Assembly: GCA_016794525.1 (NCBI GenBank)
Contig: JAEUJY010000040.1
Coordinates: forward strand, 1 to 64,000
Source of the DNA: Myxococcales bacterium
GTDB taxonomy: Bacteria; Myxococcota_A; Polyangia; Haliangiales; Haliangiaceae
Direction of reading: 5' to 3'
Length of the DNA: 64,000 nt
Shown: piece after piece, positions 47,054 through 55,841 of the stretch
Layout: each line of letters starts with the position of its first letter
Position numbering within the stretch: the first letter of the stretch is position 1
Notes under the pieces: generated by a model
The model's input: the letters and a program-made list of their open reading frames with translations, nothing else
What the model was told of the DNA's origin: nothing
Databases searched by the model: none
Made by a program: the position numbers and the translations under genes

Positions 47054-48118
47054 ATGCGGAGCTGGCTGGCTGCGGTGTTGCTGATCGGCGCGAGTGGGGT
47101 GAGCGCGACGATCGCGGGTGGATGTGGTCGTGGCGCCGCGCGGGCGGTTCCGGAAGGCGCGCCGCCCGTGCCGGCGGCCGCCGGATCGGCGATGGTCGAC
47201 GCCGCGCCCGTCGAGGCGGCGATCGATGCGGCGACGCCGACGGCGGGCTGGCGCACCGACGTGGTGGTGCCGGTGGTGGCGCTGGCCGAGCGACGGTTCG
47301 TGCCGCTCGCCGGCTGGCTGGTGCCGAGCGACGGCGCGGCGCCGGTGGTGCCGACGCAGCACCCGCCGCCGACACGGATCGAGGCGACGCCCCACTCGAG
47401 CGTGCAGCCGCGGGTGGTGGCGGGCGACGGGCTGCCGGCGTCGTGGCGCGCGGCGGTGGGGACCGCGGTGGTGGCGTACGATCGCGCCGGGCAGCGGTGC
47501 GCGTCGACGATCAGCGGGCTGTACTGGCTGGGTCTCGACAACGGCGAGACCGAGCTGGGCGAGGCGCCGATCGTGGTCGGCGAGCTGACGACCGCGCCGG
47601 GCTGCGATCCGGTCGCGATCACCGATCGACCAGAGCCGCGGTTCGCGGCGCCGACCAAGCCGACGCCGGCACAGGTGGCGGCGGCCGAGCGCGCGTTCCG
47701 GGCGCTGCCGGCGGTGAAGCAACAGGGGCGCGACCGACGGATCGATCGCGACGGGGTGGTGACCTCGCTGTTCGTGGGCGCCGACGGCGCGTGGGTGGTG
47801 GTGGCGGCGACGTTCGAGCTGCGCGACGCGTCGTGCAACCCCGAACCGACGGTGGTGCGCGCGATCTTCGCGTTGCCAGGCCGCGGCGCACCGCCGCTGG
47901 TGGCCACGAACGACGAGGAGCTGGGGCTGGAGGCGAAGGCGCTGCTCGACAGCGACCGCGACGGCGGGCTCGAGCTGATCACCGGGCACGGCCGCTTCGA
48001 TCACGGCATGCAGCTGGAGACCAGCTACGTGGGCTACCGCGACGTCGGGCCGCGCCCGGCGCCGACGGACGGGCCGACGACCGACGTCGCGTTCTCGACG
48101 TACTTCGGCTGCGACTGA
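47054..48118 (+). CDS. Lipoprotein, hypothetical
   Basis: A 354-residue protein with an IAGGC lipobox (Cys 24). After an Ala/Pro linker, strand-rich segments such as VVVPVVALAERRFVPLAGWLVPSD and a C-terminal GLELITGHGRFDHGMQLETSYVGYRDV are seen. The last third resembles a small domain of unknown function recurrent in myxobacterial secreted proteins. No catalytic motif is visible. It is convergent with the following gene, 11 bp apart. Confidence 0.7.
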   Translation: MRSWLAAVLLIGASGVSATIAGGCGRGAARAVPEGAPPVPAAAGSAMVDAAPVEAAIDAATPTAGWRTDVVVPVVALAERRFVPLAGWLVPSDGAAPVVPTQHPPPTRIEATPHSSVQPRVVAGDGLPASWRAAVGTAVVAYDRAGQRCASTISGLYWLGLDNGETELGEAPIVVGELTTAPGCDPVAITDRPEPRFAAPTKPTPAQVAAAERAFRALPAVKQQGRDRRIDRDGVVTSLFVGADGAWVVVAATFELRDASCNPEPTVVRAIFALPGRGAPPLVATNDEELGLEAKALLDSDRDGGLELITGHGRFDHGMQLETSYVGYRDVGPRPAPTDGPTTDVAFSTYFGCD

Positions 48119-48129
48119 AGCGCGGCCCG

Positions 48130-49479
48130 CTACTCGACGCGGAAGGTGAGCGCGGGGAAGTCGGTGCGCGGGAGATCGGCGGTGGCGGCGTAGACGTGAT
48201 CGGTGGGGGCGTCCGGCACCAGCACACAGCCGGCGCCCGACATCGCGTACGACGGGCCGACGTGCGGCGTCACGAGGTACAGGTGATCGACGCGGACCGC
48301 TCCGCACGCGCCGGCGCTGGTGACGCCGATCAGCGTGCTGGGCCCGTGGTCCCGGTACAGCGCCCACGCCGGGACGGTGCACGCGGCGTCGGCGAACGAG
48401 GTCGCGGGCGAGCTCCAGGTCATCGTGGGCGGCAAGCAGCGGCCGGCGTCGCCATCGAGCCGGGCGGCGTAGCAGGTGGTCCCGCGCGCCACGTCGACGA
48501 ACGCCTCGCTGATGAGCGGCGCCCCGGCGGCGTCGCTGGCCCAGCGGAGCTGCAGCGCGCCGGCGCCGGTGGTGATGGTCGGCGCGGCCGGGAAGTCAGC
48601 AGCGGTGGCGAGGCGCCCGGGCAGCCACGCGGTGTAGGTGTCGTCGATGGCGCAGGCGTCGTTCGCCGCGACGTAGAGCGGGCCGGGCAACGCCCCGGCG
48701 GCGAGGGCCACGCCGCCGACGTCGAGGACGACGTCGGGCGCCGGCTGGCAGCGATGGGTGACCGCGGGCGCGGGCGCGGTGCACGCGTCGTCGGCGTGGA
48801 GCTGCGGCGCCGGGTAGGCGACGGTGCCGACGCAGACCGAGGCGCCGTCGGACAGCTCGAGGCGGCCGCACGACGCGCCGGTGGCGTCGGCCAAGGACAG
48901 CACCTGCTGCGCGCCGTCGTCGGCGATCGCCACCCGCGCGGCCAGACCGTCGCCGTGATCGTCGGTGCGGACGCGAGCGGCGACGAACCGGCTCGGCTCG
49001 ACCGCGGGGCCGACGGCGTACAGCGGCGCCGACACGAACGGCTCGCAGGTGCCGTCGCGGTCGAAGTACACCAGTCCGTCGCCCAGCGCGGCGCCGAGCG
49101 GGTAGAGCGGCCGGGGATCGTCGGGGCACCCCAGCGCCGACGGCGCGGCCGCGTACGCCGGGCCGGGGCAATCGGGTCCGGCGAAGCTGACCGCCGCCCG
49201 CTCGGTGCAGGCGGCGTCGCGGAACACCAGGAAGGCGGTGTCGGTCGGCAGGCACCGCAGCACCCCGTCGGCGGCCGTCGCGAACGCGCACGCCGCGCCG
49301 AGCTCTCGGTCGTGCCAGCCGCGGAACGCCACCGCGCCGTCGCCGCCGTCGACCACCGCGGCTCGCAACCGATCGCCGCTGACCCACGGCGGCCGCTGCG
49401 CCGCGTCGTCGCCGCACCCCGGCGCGCTCACCAGCGCCCCCGTGACCACCGCCATGATCAGCCCTGCACGTCCGTCCAT
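48130..49479 (-). CDS. Cys-rich lipoprotein, hypothetical
   Basis: A 449-residue protein with a lipobox SAPGC (Cys 22). It contains about eighteen Cys in a repeated pattern (AACAF...LRC; DAACTERAAVSFAGPDC; GTCEP; GASCGRLELSDGASVC; DACTAP...HRC), with FVDVARGTTCYAARLDGDAGRCLPPTMTW and SFADAACTVPAWAL, so several disulfide-closed modules of about 60-70 residues are likely. Similar proteins are common in Kofleriaceae-like genomes; the function is unknown. The upstream DNA (GATATC near 49488) does not carry the paired direct repeat. Confidence 0.75.
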   Translation of the reverse strand: MDGRAGLIMAVVTGALVSAPGCGDDAAQRPPWVSGDRLRAAVVDGGDGAVAFRGWHDRELGAACAFATAADGVLRCLPTDTAFLVFRDAACTERAAVSFAGPDCPGPAYAAAPSALGCPDDPRPLYPLGAALGDGLVYFDRDGTCEPFVSAPLYAVGPAVEPSRFVAARVRTDDHGDGLAARVAIADDGAQQVLSLADATGASCGRLELSDGASVCVGTVAYPAPQLHADDACTAPAPAVTHRCQPAPDVVLDVGGVALAAGALPGPLYVAANDACAIDDTYTAWLPGRLATAADFPAAPTITTGAGALQLRWASDAAGAPLISEAFVDVARGTTCYAARLDGDAGRCLPPTMTWSSPATSFADAACTVPAWALYRDHGPSTLIGVTSAGACGAVRVDHLYLVTPHVGPSYAMSGAGCVLVPDAPTDHVYAATADLPRTDFPALTFRVE

Positions 49480-49574
49480 GGCCTGCAGATATCGCGCCGC
49501 CGCGGCGCCCGCAACGCCGCCGCGGGGTGAGCCAGGTGCGCGGCGCGGCGACCTCCAGTAGGCTGCGCGCCGCC

Positions 49575-50549
49575 GTGCCCCGCGCGCCGATCCTCACCGT
49601 GCTCGACGAGCTGGTCGCGTGGTACGCGGCCCGCGTCTACGGCGCGCTCGAGGGGCCGGGCTGCGTGCCGTTCTATTGCGATCCGGCGCGGGTCGGCGGC
49701 TTCGCGGTGGACGCGGCTGCGCTCGCCGCGGGGCAGCCGGCGGCGCTGTTCCAGCTCTACGTGACGCTGGCGATGTACCAGTCGCGGCGCGACGTCGACA
49801 TCATGGCGATCCAGCGCGCGATGCCGCGGCCCGAGGCGCGCGCGATGGTGCAGCCGCGGCGGCTGGCGCTGGCGGTCGACGCGGCCCGCTGCGGCCACCT
49901 GCGCACCGCGGCGGGCTTCGACGCCGGGTGCAGCGTGTACCGCGCGCCGACCAGCGGCGCGAGCACCTGCGCCGAGCGGCCGCGCGCCGCGTGCCACGTG
50001 AAGGACGCGACCGCGGCGATCGGCCGGATGGGCGACATGGGCAAGCTGCCGACGTCGGCGTGGCTGCACCTGCGCGACGCCGGCGACCACGGCTTCGACG
50101 CGCTGCTCGCCCGCGTGACCCGGGCCCACGCGGCGCCGGCGGCGCGCGCGGCGGCGATGGTGGCGGCGCTCGCGGCGTTCTATCGGGTCGGCGAGAAGCT
50201 GGCGACGTTCATCGTCGCGACGCTGGCGGTGCCCGAGCTGGCGCCGGGGCTGACGCCGTGGCACCCGACGCTCGACGGCCACGGCCTGGTGATCGTCGAC
50301 GCCAACCTGACGCGGGTGATCGACGCGCTGCGGCCGCGCGGCGCGAAGACCTACGCGGCGCGCGCGGCGTGGTGGCGCCGGCACGCCGCCAAGCTCGATC
50401 TGCGCCGGCACCGCCGCGACTGGCCCCGGACGTCGCCGCGGCTGGTGCAGCAGGCGGCGTACTGGTTTCGCTCGCGCTCGAACCGCGACGCGGCGGGGCT
50501 GGCGTGCCATGGCTGTCTCAGTCCGGTGTGCCCGTACTGCGCGGGCTGA
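49575..50549 (+). CDS. Divergent HhH-GPD DNA-glycosylase-like protein
   Basis: A 324-residue protein. A helical region ends with FYRVGEKLATFIVATLAVPELAPG, a helix-hairpin-helix-like VGEKLA, then VIVDANLTRVIDAL, where the Asp (in VDANLTRV) fits the catalytic Asp of EndoIII/OGG-type glycosylases (VDTHVxRV). A C-terminal CHGCLSPVCPYC motif could bind zinc or an iron-sulfur cluster. Cys are scattered in the middle (GCSVYRAPTSGASTC...CHVKD). The start GTG 49575 follows TAGGCT (49559-49564); GTG 49527 is an alternative. Probably DNA repair; the lesion is unknown. Confidence 0.6.
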   Translation: MPRAPILTVLDELVAWYAARVYGALEGPGCVPFYCDPARVGGFAVDAAALAAGQPAALFQLYVTLAMYQSRRDVDIMAIQRAMPRPEARAMVQPRRLALAVDAARCGHLRTAAGFDAGCSVYRAPTSGASTCAERPRAACHVKDATAAIGRMGDMGKLPTSAWLHLRDAGDHGFDALLARVTRAHAAPAARAAAMVAALAAFYRVGEKLATFIVATLAVPELAPGLTPWHPTLDGHGLVIVDANLTRVIDALRPRGAKTYAARAAWWRRHAAKLDLRRHRRDWPRTSPRLVQQAAYWFRSRSNRDAAGLACHGCLSPVCPYCAG

Positions 50550-50582
50550 CGTGGCGCGCGGCGCGGGTGCTATGTCTGGCCC

Positions 50583-51593
50583 ATGGACCTCGCCGAGCTG
50601 CGCGCGTGCCTGGCCGCGATCCCCGACGTCGAGCCGGCCGAGCCGGCCGAGGTGACGCGGGGGATCGACGCCGAGGTGGTGTACCTGGAGTCCGACGAGG
50701 CGATCGCCAGCCTGGCGCGCGACACCTACTGGCCGAAGTGGCGCTCGCCGTGGTGGAGCATGGTGCTGCTCGACGAGCTGGGCCACGCGGCGCGGATCCC
50801 GGCGCGGGCGGTGGCCGCGATGGTCGACGGGCTCGACGCGCTGCGGTTGCACACGTTCCCGATCCGCGACGACGAGTGGCCGGTCGGCGCGAACAAGGCG
50901 CGCGACGCGTCGTGCCACTGCGCGGTGGGCTGCATGGATCGCGTGCTGACCCGCCGCGGCGTCGACGTGCCCGCGGCGCTGCCGTGGATCGCCGCGTGGT
51001 ACCCGCGCTACCAGCTCGCCGACGGCGGCTACAACTGCGACGAGGCGGCGTACCTGGTGACCGACGAGTGCCCGAGCTCGATGGTGGGCACGGTGGCGCC
51101 GCTCGAGGCGATGAGCCAGCGACCGGCCAGCGCCACCGCAGATCGCGCGGCGGCGATGGTGCTGGGGCGCGCGCTGGTGCACGGCTCGACGACGCGGCAC
51201 AACGCCGAGGAGCGCCTGGCGGCGGCGAGCTGGGGCGCGCTGTGCTTCCCGCGGTTCTACTTCTACGACACGCTGCGCGGCCTGGCGGCGGTGGTGGCGT
51301 GGGCGACGGCGCACGGCCGTGCGCTGCCGCTGGCGGCGGTGGCCCCGACGGTGGCGGCGCTGGCGGCGCGCTCGGGTGACGGCACGTTGCGGATCGAGCG
51401 CAGCGCGGTGGCGGGCAAGCAGGGCTGGGCGCCCGACGCCACCGGCGGGTGGTCGCGGCAGCCGGCGACGACGTGGCCGCTGCTCGACGCGGTCAGCGCG
51501 CCAGGCACGGTGAGCCCCGCGCTGACCCGGCAGTGGCGGGCGACGCGCCGCGGCCTGACCGCGCTGCTGGATCGCGATCAGCTCGTCGCGTGA
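50583..51593 (+). CDS. Toroid (squalene-cyclase/prenyltransferase-like) fold protein
   Basis: A 336-residue mostly helical protein with repeats such as YQLADGGYNCDEAAYL and ARVPARAVAAMVDGLDAL that resemble alpha6-alpha6 toroid repeats (QxxDGGW-like). There is no signal peptide. Cys-His rich stretches (ASCHCAVGCMDRV; GGYNCDEA) could bind a metal. The family is not certain; terpene cyclase activity would require a DxDD-like motif, which is not seen. It follows the glycosylase-like gene by 33 bp in the same direction. Confidence 0.6.
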   Translation: MDLAELRACLAAIPDVEPAEPAEVTRGIDAEVVYLESDEAIASLARDTYWPKWRSPWWSMVLLDELGHAARIPARAVAAMVDGLDALRLHTFPIRDDEWPVGANKARDASCHCAVGCMDRVLTRRGVDVPAALPWIAAWYPRYQLADGGYNCDEAAYLVTDECPSSMVGTVAPLEAMSQRPASATADRAAAMVLGRALVHGSTTRHNAEERLAAASWGALCFPRFYFYDTLRGLAAVVAWATAHGRALPLAAVAPTVAALAARSGDGTLRIERSAVAGKQGWAPDATGGWSRQPATTWPLLDAVSAPGTVSPALTRQWRATRRGLTALLDRDQLVA

Positions 51594-51630
51594 GGTACCC
51601 GGTGGGCGGGACAGCGGGTAACCTCGCGGC

Positions 51631-52344
51631 ATGGCGGACGCGATGCGGCACGAGCTCGAGGCGGCCATCGGTGAGCTGGAGGCGGCGCTGGTCGACGCGG
51701 GACCCGAGCTGCGACCGTCGCTGGTCCAGCAGCTGGCGAGCGTGCGCCAGACGCTGGCGCTGCTCGACGCGGCGGCCCCCGCGATCGCCGCGGCGCGGGC
51801 CCAGCGCCGACCGCTGACGGCCGACAGCGCGGCGTTCTTTCAGCCGCGGCCGCCGGCGGTGGTGCCGGCGTGGGTGCCCGACGGCGTGACCCGCGGCGAG
51901 GTGACGCCCGCGTTGATGCGCTGCCCCGAGGGGGCGCGGCTGTACGAGGACGCGACGACGGTCGCTTGCGCCAACGCCGGCCACGCGGGCGTGACGCTGT
52001 CGGTGCCCCACGGCCTGACGCTGCGGTTCCGGGCCAGCGGCGGCCTCGAGAGCCAGAGCTGGTACGAGCGCGGGTGCCTGCGCTGGGAGATCCGCTACCA
52101 CGCCAACGGCGCGCGCGCGCAGGTCGGCTCGTACGTCGGCACCGAGCCCAAGACCTACGTCGAGCACGGCCTGCACACGCGGTGGTCGAGCGCCGGCGTG
52201 GTGGTGGCGCAGGCCGACTGGCTCGACGGCGTCCGCCACGGCTGGTCGACGCTGTGGGAGGACGACGGCTACCCGATCAGCGCGACGCGGTTCGAGCGCG
52301 GCGTCGAGGTCGAGCAGGTGATGCCCGACGTGGCCGCGCCCTGA
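51631..52344 (+). CDS. MORN-repeat-like protein (YwqK type)
   Basis: A 237-residue protein. After a helical N-terminal half (about 80 residues, LVDAGPELRPSLVQQLASVRQTLALLD), it has strand-rich repeats CLRWEIRYHANGARAQVGSYVG, KTYVEHGLHTRWSSAGVVVAQADWLDGVRHGWSTLWEDDGYPISATRFERG, with W-x-x-x-G and Y-x-x-G spacing like MORN or YwqK antitoxin-like repeats. A TAACCT hexamer lies 6 nt before ATG 51631. The function is unknown. Confidence 0.65.
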   Translation: MADAMRHELEAAIGELEAALVDAGPELRPSLVQQLASVRQTLALLDAAAPAIAAARAQRRPLTADSAAFFQPRPPAVVPAWVPDGVTRGEVTPALMRCPEGARLYEDATTVACANAGHAGVTLSVPHGLTLRFRASGGLESQSWYERGCLRWEIRYHANGARAQVGSYVGTEPKTYVEHGLHTRWSSAGVVVAQADWLDGVRHGWSTLWEDDGYPISATRFERGVEVEQVMPDVAAP

Positions 52345-52396
52345 GCGACGGCTACGCGACCGCCGCGGCGAACGCGACGAACAGATCGCCGGGCGG

Positions 52397-53401
52397 CTAC
52401 AGCGCCTGGTAGAGGCCGCCGCTCTCGGCGGCGAGGGCGTGCAGGAGGTGGCGATCTTGATCGGCGCCGAGGCCGATGGTGTCGATGCGCACGCCGCCGC
52501 GCACGGCCTCGCGCGCGTCGCGCAGGAGCGCGCCGCCCGAGCCGCCGACGTTGCCGAGCCCGTCGGACAGGAGCACGATCCGGCGGGCGTTCATCAGGAA
52601 CGCCATCCGCATCGCCGGGGTCAGCGCGGTCGAGCCGTCGGCCTGCTTGTCGAGCACGAAGCTGGTGAGCGGGTCGCGATCGCTGGCCTGCAGCGTGACC
52701 AGCACCGGCGACACCGCCTCGAGCTCGCTGTTGAAGAAGATGACGTTGATGCGGGTGCCGTCGGGGAGCCGGCGCAGCGCGTCGACCAGCTCGGACTGCG
52801 CGATGTCGAACTTGGTGGTGGCCTGCGCGACCGGCGGCGCCGGCGGCGGCGTGACGGCGACGTCGATCGGGGCCGCCGGCGGTGGCGGCGGCTGGCTGAT
52901 CACCGGCGGGGGCGGCGGCTGGCTGACCACCGGCGGCGGGGGCGGTGGCGGCGGTTGCTGGCCGGCGGGGTAGCCGGGGATCACCGCGGGCGCCGACGGA
53001 TCGAGCGGCGGCGGTGCGGGCGGCGGCGGCGGGGGCGCGGGCGGCAGCGCGGTCGCCATCGGGACGGCGATCGTCGCGAGGCGGCCCTGCGCCGGCGACA
53101 GCATCGAGCCGGAGCAGTCGAGGACGAACACCACGTCCTGGGCGCCCTCGAGCGGGACGCCGAAGAACTCGACGATGGGTGCGCCGACGATCGCGACCGG
53201 CTCGGGCGGCGGCGGTGGCGGCGGCGGCGGGGTCGGCGCGGTGACCTGGACCCCGACCGAGACGTCAGCCGGCACCACCACGGCCACGTTGCCGTGCACC
53301 GCGCCGCGCAGGGCGATGGTCATGCCCGGCGGCGGCCGCCGCACCACGCCGGTGCACGCGACGCTGACGAGGAGGGGGATTACGAGCGACAATCGGCGCA
53401 T
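52397..53401 (-). CDS. Proline-rich vWA-domain lipoprotein
   Basis: A 334-residue protein with a VSVAC lipobox (Cys 16). Short beta segments precede a vWA domain with MIDAS VFVLDCSGSMLSP, which is interrupted by a long Pro-rich insert (runs of PPPPPP, about 120-200) before KFDIAQSELVDALRRLPDGTRINVIFFNSE and DGSTALTPAMRMAFLM...IVLLSDGLGNVGG. Proline inserts in this place are unusual. The start at ATG 53401 overlaps a palindromic GCATGC and is divergent from the next lipoprotein. Confidence 0.85.
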   Translation of the reverse strand: MRRLSLVIPLLVSVACTGVVRRPPPGMTIALRGAVHGNVAVVVPADVSVGVQVTAPTPPPPPPPPPEPVAIVGAPIVEFFGVPLEGAQDVVFVLDCSGSMLSPAQGRLATIAVPMATALPPAPPPPPPAPPPLDPSAPAVIPGYPAGQQPPPPPPPPVVSQPPPPPVISQPPPPPAAPIDVAVTPPPAPPVAQATTKFDIAQSELVDALRRLPDGTRINVIFFNSELEAVSPVLVTLQASDRDPLTSFVLDKQADGSTALTPAMRMAFLMNARRIVLLSDGLGNVGGSGGALLRDAREAVRGGVRIDTIGLGADQDRHLLHALAAESGGLYQAL

Positions 53402-53438
53402 GCGTCGAACTCCCGAGCCGACCGACCTGGTCGGTGCG

Positions 53439-54149
53439 ATGAACCGCCACGCGGACCATGATCCACGCGCGGCTCCCGGTAGCGTACCCCGGTTCCGTCG
53501 CGCCGGGCGCGCGCGCGTGGTCGCGGCCGCGCTGGCGGCCGGCGTGGCCGGCGGGCCGGCGTGCGTCAAGCAGCTGCCGCCGGCGCCGACCCCCCAGGCG
53601 GTAGCGCCGGCGATCGCGACGCCGGCGCCGGCCGACGGCCAGGGCTCGCTGATCGTCGACGTGACCGACGGGCCGACGCCGGTGCAGCGGGTGCACATGG
53701 GATCGCAGCCGATCACCGACGCCCAGGGCCGCGTGAGCTACCGGCTGTTCGAGCAGCCGCAGGAGATGTGCCCCGCCTCGCCGTGCGTGGTCGCGATGCC
53801 GCCCGGCAACGTCATGCTGGGCTTCCCGGTGATCGGCGATCGCGGCGCGCTCGAGGTGGAGCTGGTCCACGTCGACGCGACGCCGACGGTCTATCGCCGC
53901 ACGCTGAGCGTCTACACCGACAACACCGGCGCGCTGCGCAAGCTCGGCATCGTCGGCACGTCGGTCGGCGGAACCGCGGCGCTGACCGGCGTGGTGCTCT
54001 TGCCGATCGGCCTCGCCAAGGACATCGACGGGCTGACCGTCGCCGGCGGCGTCACGCTGGGCGTCGGCGCGCTGCTCACCGCGTTCGGCATCTGGGCGAT
54101 CCGCAAGGACGCGCCGACGTTCAAGCCGGGCGCGTCGATCCACTTCTAG
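53439..54149 (+). CDS. Lipoprotein, hypothetical, with C-terminal membrane segments
   Basis: A 236-residue protein. Its export signal (RFRRAGRARVVAAALAAGVAGGPAC, lipobox GGPAC) is long and basic. A PEGA-like strand part follows (GSLIVDVTDGPTPVQRVHMGSQPITDAQGRVSYRL), then ends with two hydrophobic stretches (GGTAALTGVVLLPIGLAKD; GGVTLGVGALLTAFGIWAIRK) and a soluble tail. The PEGA-like domain and two-helix end are typical of myxobacterial surface proteins. The start is uncertain: ATG 53400 would add 13 residues. Confidence 0.7.
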   Translation: MNRHADHDPRAAPGSVPRFRRAGRARVVAAALAAGVAGGPACVKQLPPAPTPQAVAPAIATPAPADGQGSLIVDVTDGPTPVQRVHMGSQPITDAQGRVSYRLFEQPQEMCPASPCVVAMPPGNVMLGFPVIGDRGALEVELVHVDATPTVYRRTLSVYTDNTGALRKLGIVGTSVGGTAALTGVVLLPIGLAKDIDGLTVAGGVTLGVGALLTAFGIWAIRKDAPTFKPGASIHF

Positions 54150-54169
54150 CCGGCCGAGCCGGCGGCGGC

Positions 54170-55720
54170 TCAGGCCGCGTCGAGCGCGGCGTGGACCGCG
54201 CTGAGCAACGCCGCGCGGTCGAACGGCTTGGCCAGGAGCGCCGTGCCCACCGGCAGCGGCGAGCCATCGCCGATCGCCTTGTCGGCGTAGCCCGACATGT
54301 ACAGCAGCTTGATCGCCGGGTGCTCGCGGCGCAGGTGGGCGGCGAGATCCGGGCCGCGCATCGCCGGCATCAGCACGTCGGTGAGCACCAGATCGACCGG
54401 TGGCGTCGCGGCGACCCGGACCAGCGCCGCCGCACCGCCGTCGGCGGTCTCGACCGCGTACCCGGCGGACCCGAGGATGCGCGCGCACACGCCCCGGATC
54501 GATGGATCGTCGTCGACCACCAGCAGGCGCCGCTGGCGCGCGGCCGCCGGGCTGCCCCGCTGGGCCGGCTGCCCGGCGTCGGCGCTGTCGGTGAGCGGCA
54601 GGTAGACGGTGAAGGTCGTGCCTCGCCCGGGGACGCTGTGGGCCTTGACCGTCCCGCGCGACTGACGGGTGATGCCGAGCACCGTCGACAGACCCAGCCC
54701 GGTGCCCTGGTCGGGCGACTTGGTCGAGAAGAACGGCTCGAACGCGCGGGCCAGGACCTCCGGCGCCATCCCGACGCCGTCGTCGGCGATCGTCAGCACG
54801 CCGTAGCACCCCGGCGCGAGATCCAGCGCGCGGGCGGCGTCGTCGTCGAGATCGGCGGTCGCCGTCGTGACGGTCAGGGTGCCGCCGCGCGGCATCGCGT
54901 CGCGCGCGTTGACCACCAGGTTGAGCAGCACCTGATCGAGCTGGCTGCGATCGACCAGCATCCACACCGCGGTCGGGTGCAGCGCCTCGACCACGCGGAT
55001 CTCGCCGCCGAGCGTGCGGTGGATGATCTCGCGGAGCTCGCCGATCGCGCGGTGCAGGTCGACCGGTGCCGGCGCCAGGATCTGCTTGCGGCTGATCGCC
55101 AGCAGCTGGCGGGTCAGCGCCGCGGCGCGGTTGGCGGCCCGCTCGATCTCGGCCAGCTCGAGACGCGCCGGCTGGTCGGGCGCGAGGTCGTCGACCGCGA
55201 AGCTCGCGCAGCCGAGGATGATCGACAGGAGGTTGTTGAAGTCGTGGGCGACGCCGCCGGCCAGACGCGCGACCGCCTCGAGGCGCAGCGCCTCGGCGAG
55301 GGTGGCGTCCAGGCGCCGGCGCTCGGTGACGTCCTGGAAGTTGAACACCAGCGCGCCCACCGCCGGATCGTCGACCATGTTGGTGATGGTCGACTCCACC
55401 CACCGCCAGCTGCCGTCGCCGTGACGCACCCGGTAGGTGGCGCGCCGCGTCGCGCCGGGCGCGGCCAGCAGCTCGCCCAGCAAGGCGATCACCGCCCCGA
55501 CGTCGTCCGGATGGGTCAGGTGGGCGGGATCGCTGCCGACGAACGCGTCGACGTCGAGCCCGAGGATCCGGCGCGTCGACTCGCTGGCGAAGGTCACGAC
55601 GCCGGTCGGCGCGACCAGCACGATGGCGCCGGGCGCGTTGTCGATCAGCGCGCGGAAGCGGCGTTCATGGACGCCGAGATCCAGCGGCGAGGCATCGGGC
55701 TTGGGGGGGCCTTCGAGCAC
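54170..55720 (-). CDS. PAS hybrid histidine kinase with receiver domain, soluble
   Basis: A 516-residue protein from GTG 55720. A PAS domain (FRALIDNAPGAIVLVAPTGVVTFASESTRRIL...YRVRHGDGSWRWVESTI) is followed by HisKA ([19 protein letters not shown]), HATPase ([14 protein letters not shown]...[10 protein letters not shown]) and a receiver (LLVVDDDPSIRGVCARIL...LVLTDVLMPAMRGPDL...YMSGYAD...KPFDR). No membrane segment is seen, so it is cytoplasmic. It resembles the hybrid kinase at 28534-30327 in all but the missing membrane part. It lies 121 bp from the divergent lipase gene. Confidence 0.92.
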   Translation of the reverse strand: MLEGPPKPDASPLDLGVHERRFRALIDNAPGAIVLVAPTGVVTFASESTRRILGLDVDAFVGSDPAHLTHPDDVGAVIALLGELLAAPGATRRATYRVRHGDGSWRWVESTITNMVDDPAVGALVFNFQDVTERRRLDATLAEALRLEAVARLAGGVAHDFNNLLSIILGCASFAVDDLAPDQPARLELAEIERAANRAAALTRQLLAISRKQILAPAPVDLHRAIGELREIIHRTLGGEIRVVEALHPTAVWMLVDRSQLDQVLLNLVVNARDAMPRGGTLTVTTATADLDDDAARALDLAPGCYGVLTIADDGVGMAPEVLARAFEPFFSTKSPDQGTGLGLSTVLGITRQSRGTVKAHSVPGRGTTFTVYLPLTDSADAGQPAQRGSPAAARQRRLLVVDDDPSIRGVCARILGSAGYAVETADGGAAALVRVAATPPVDLVLTDVLMPAMRGPDLAAHLRREHPAIKLLYMSGYADKAIGDGSPLPVGTALLAKPFDRAALLSAVHAALDAA

Positions 55721-55841
55721 GCCCTTGAAAGCGCGTCATCGCGCGCATGGTCGCCAAGGCCCGCGACCAACCACCGCACGGGGCGGGGACGCGACGTCGG
55801 TTCAGGTGTCCCGGCGCGCCGGAGTCGACTACCGTCGGGCC

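Noticed and set aside
49488-49493. GATATC near 49488 as a third copy of the DUF4157 promoter element
   Set aside because: The partner half-site GACATC is absent 11 bp away and the neighbouring genes have no DUF4157 domain.
50583-51593. Terpene or squalene cyclase call for the toroid-like protein
   Set aside because: The repeat pattern fits the fold, but the catalytic DxDD-type acid is not seen, so only a fold-level call is given.
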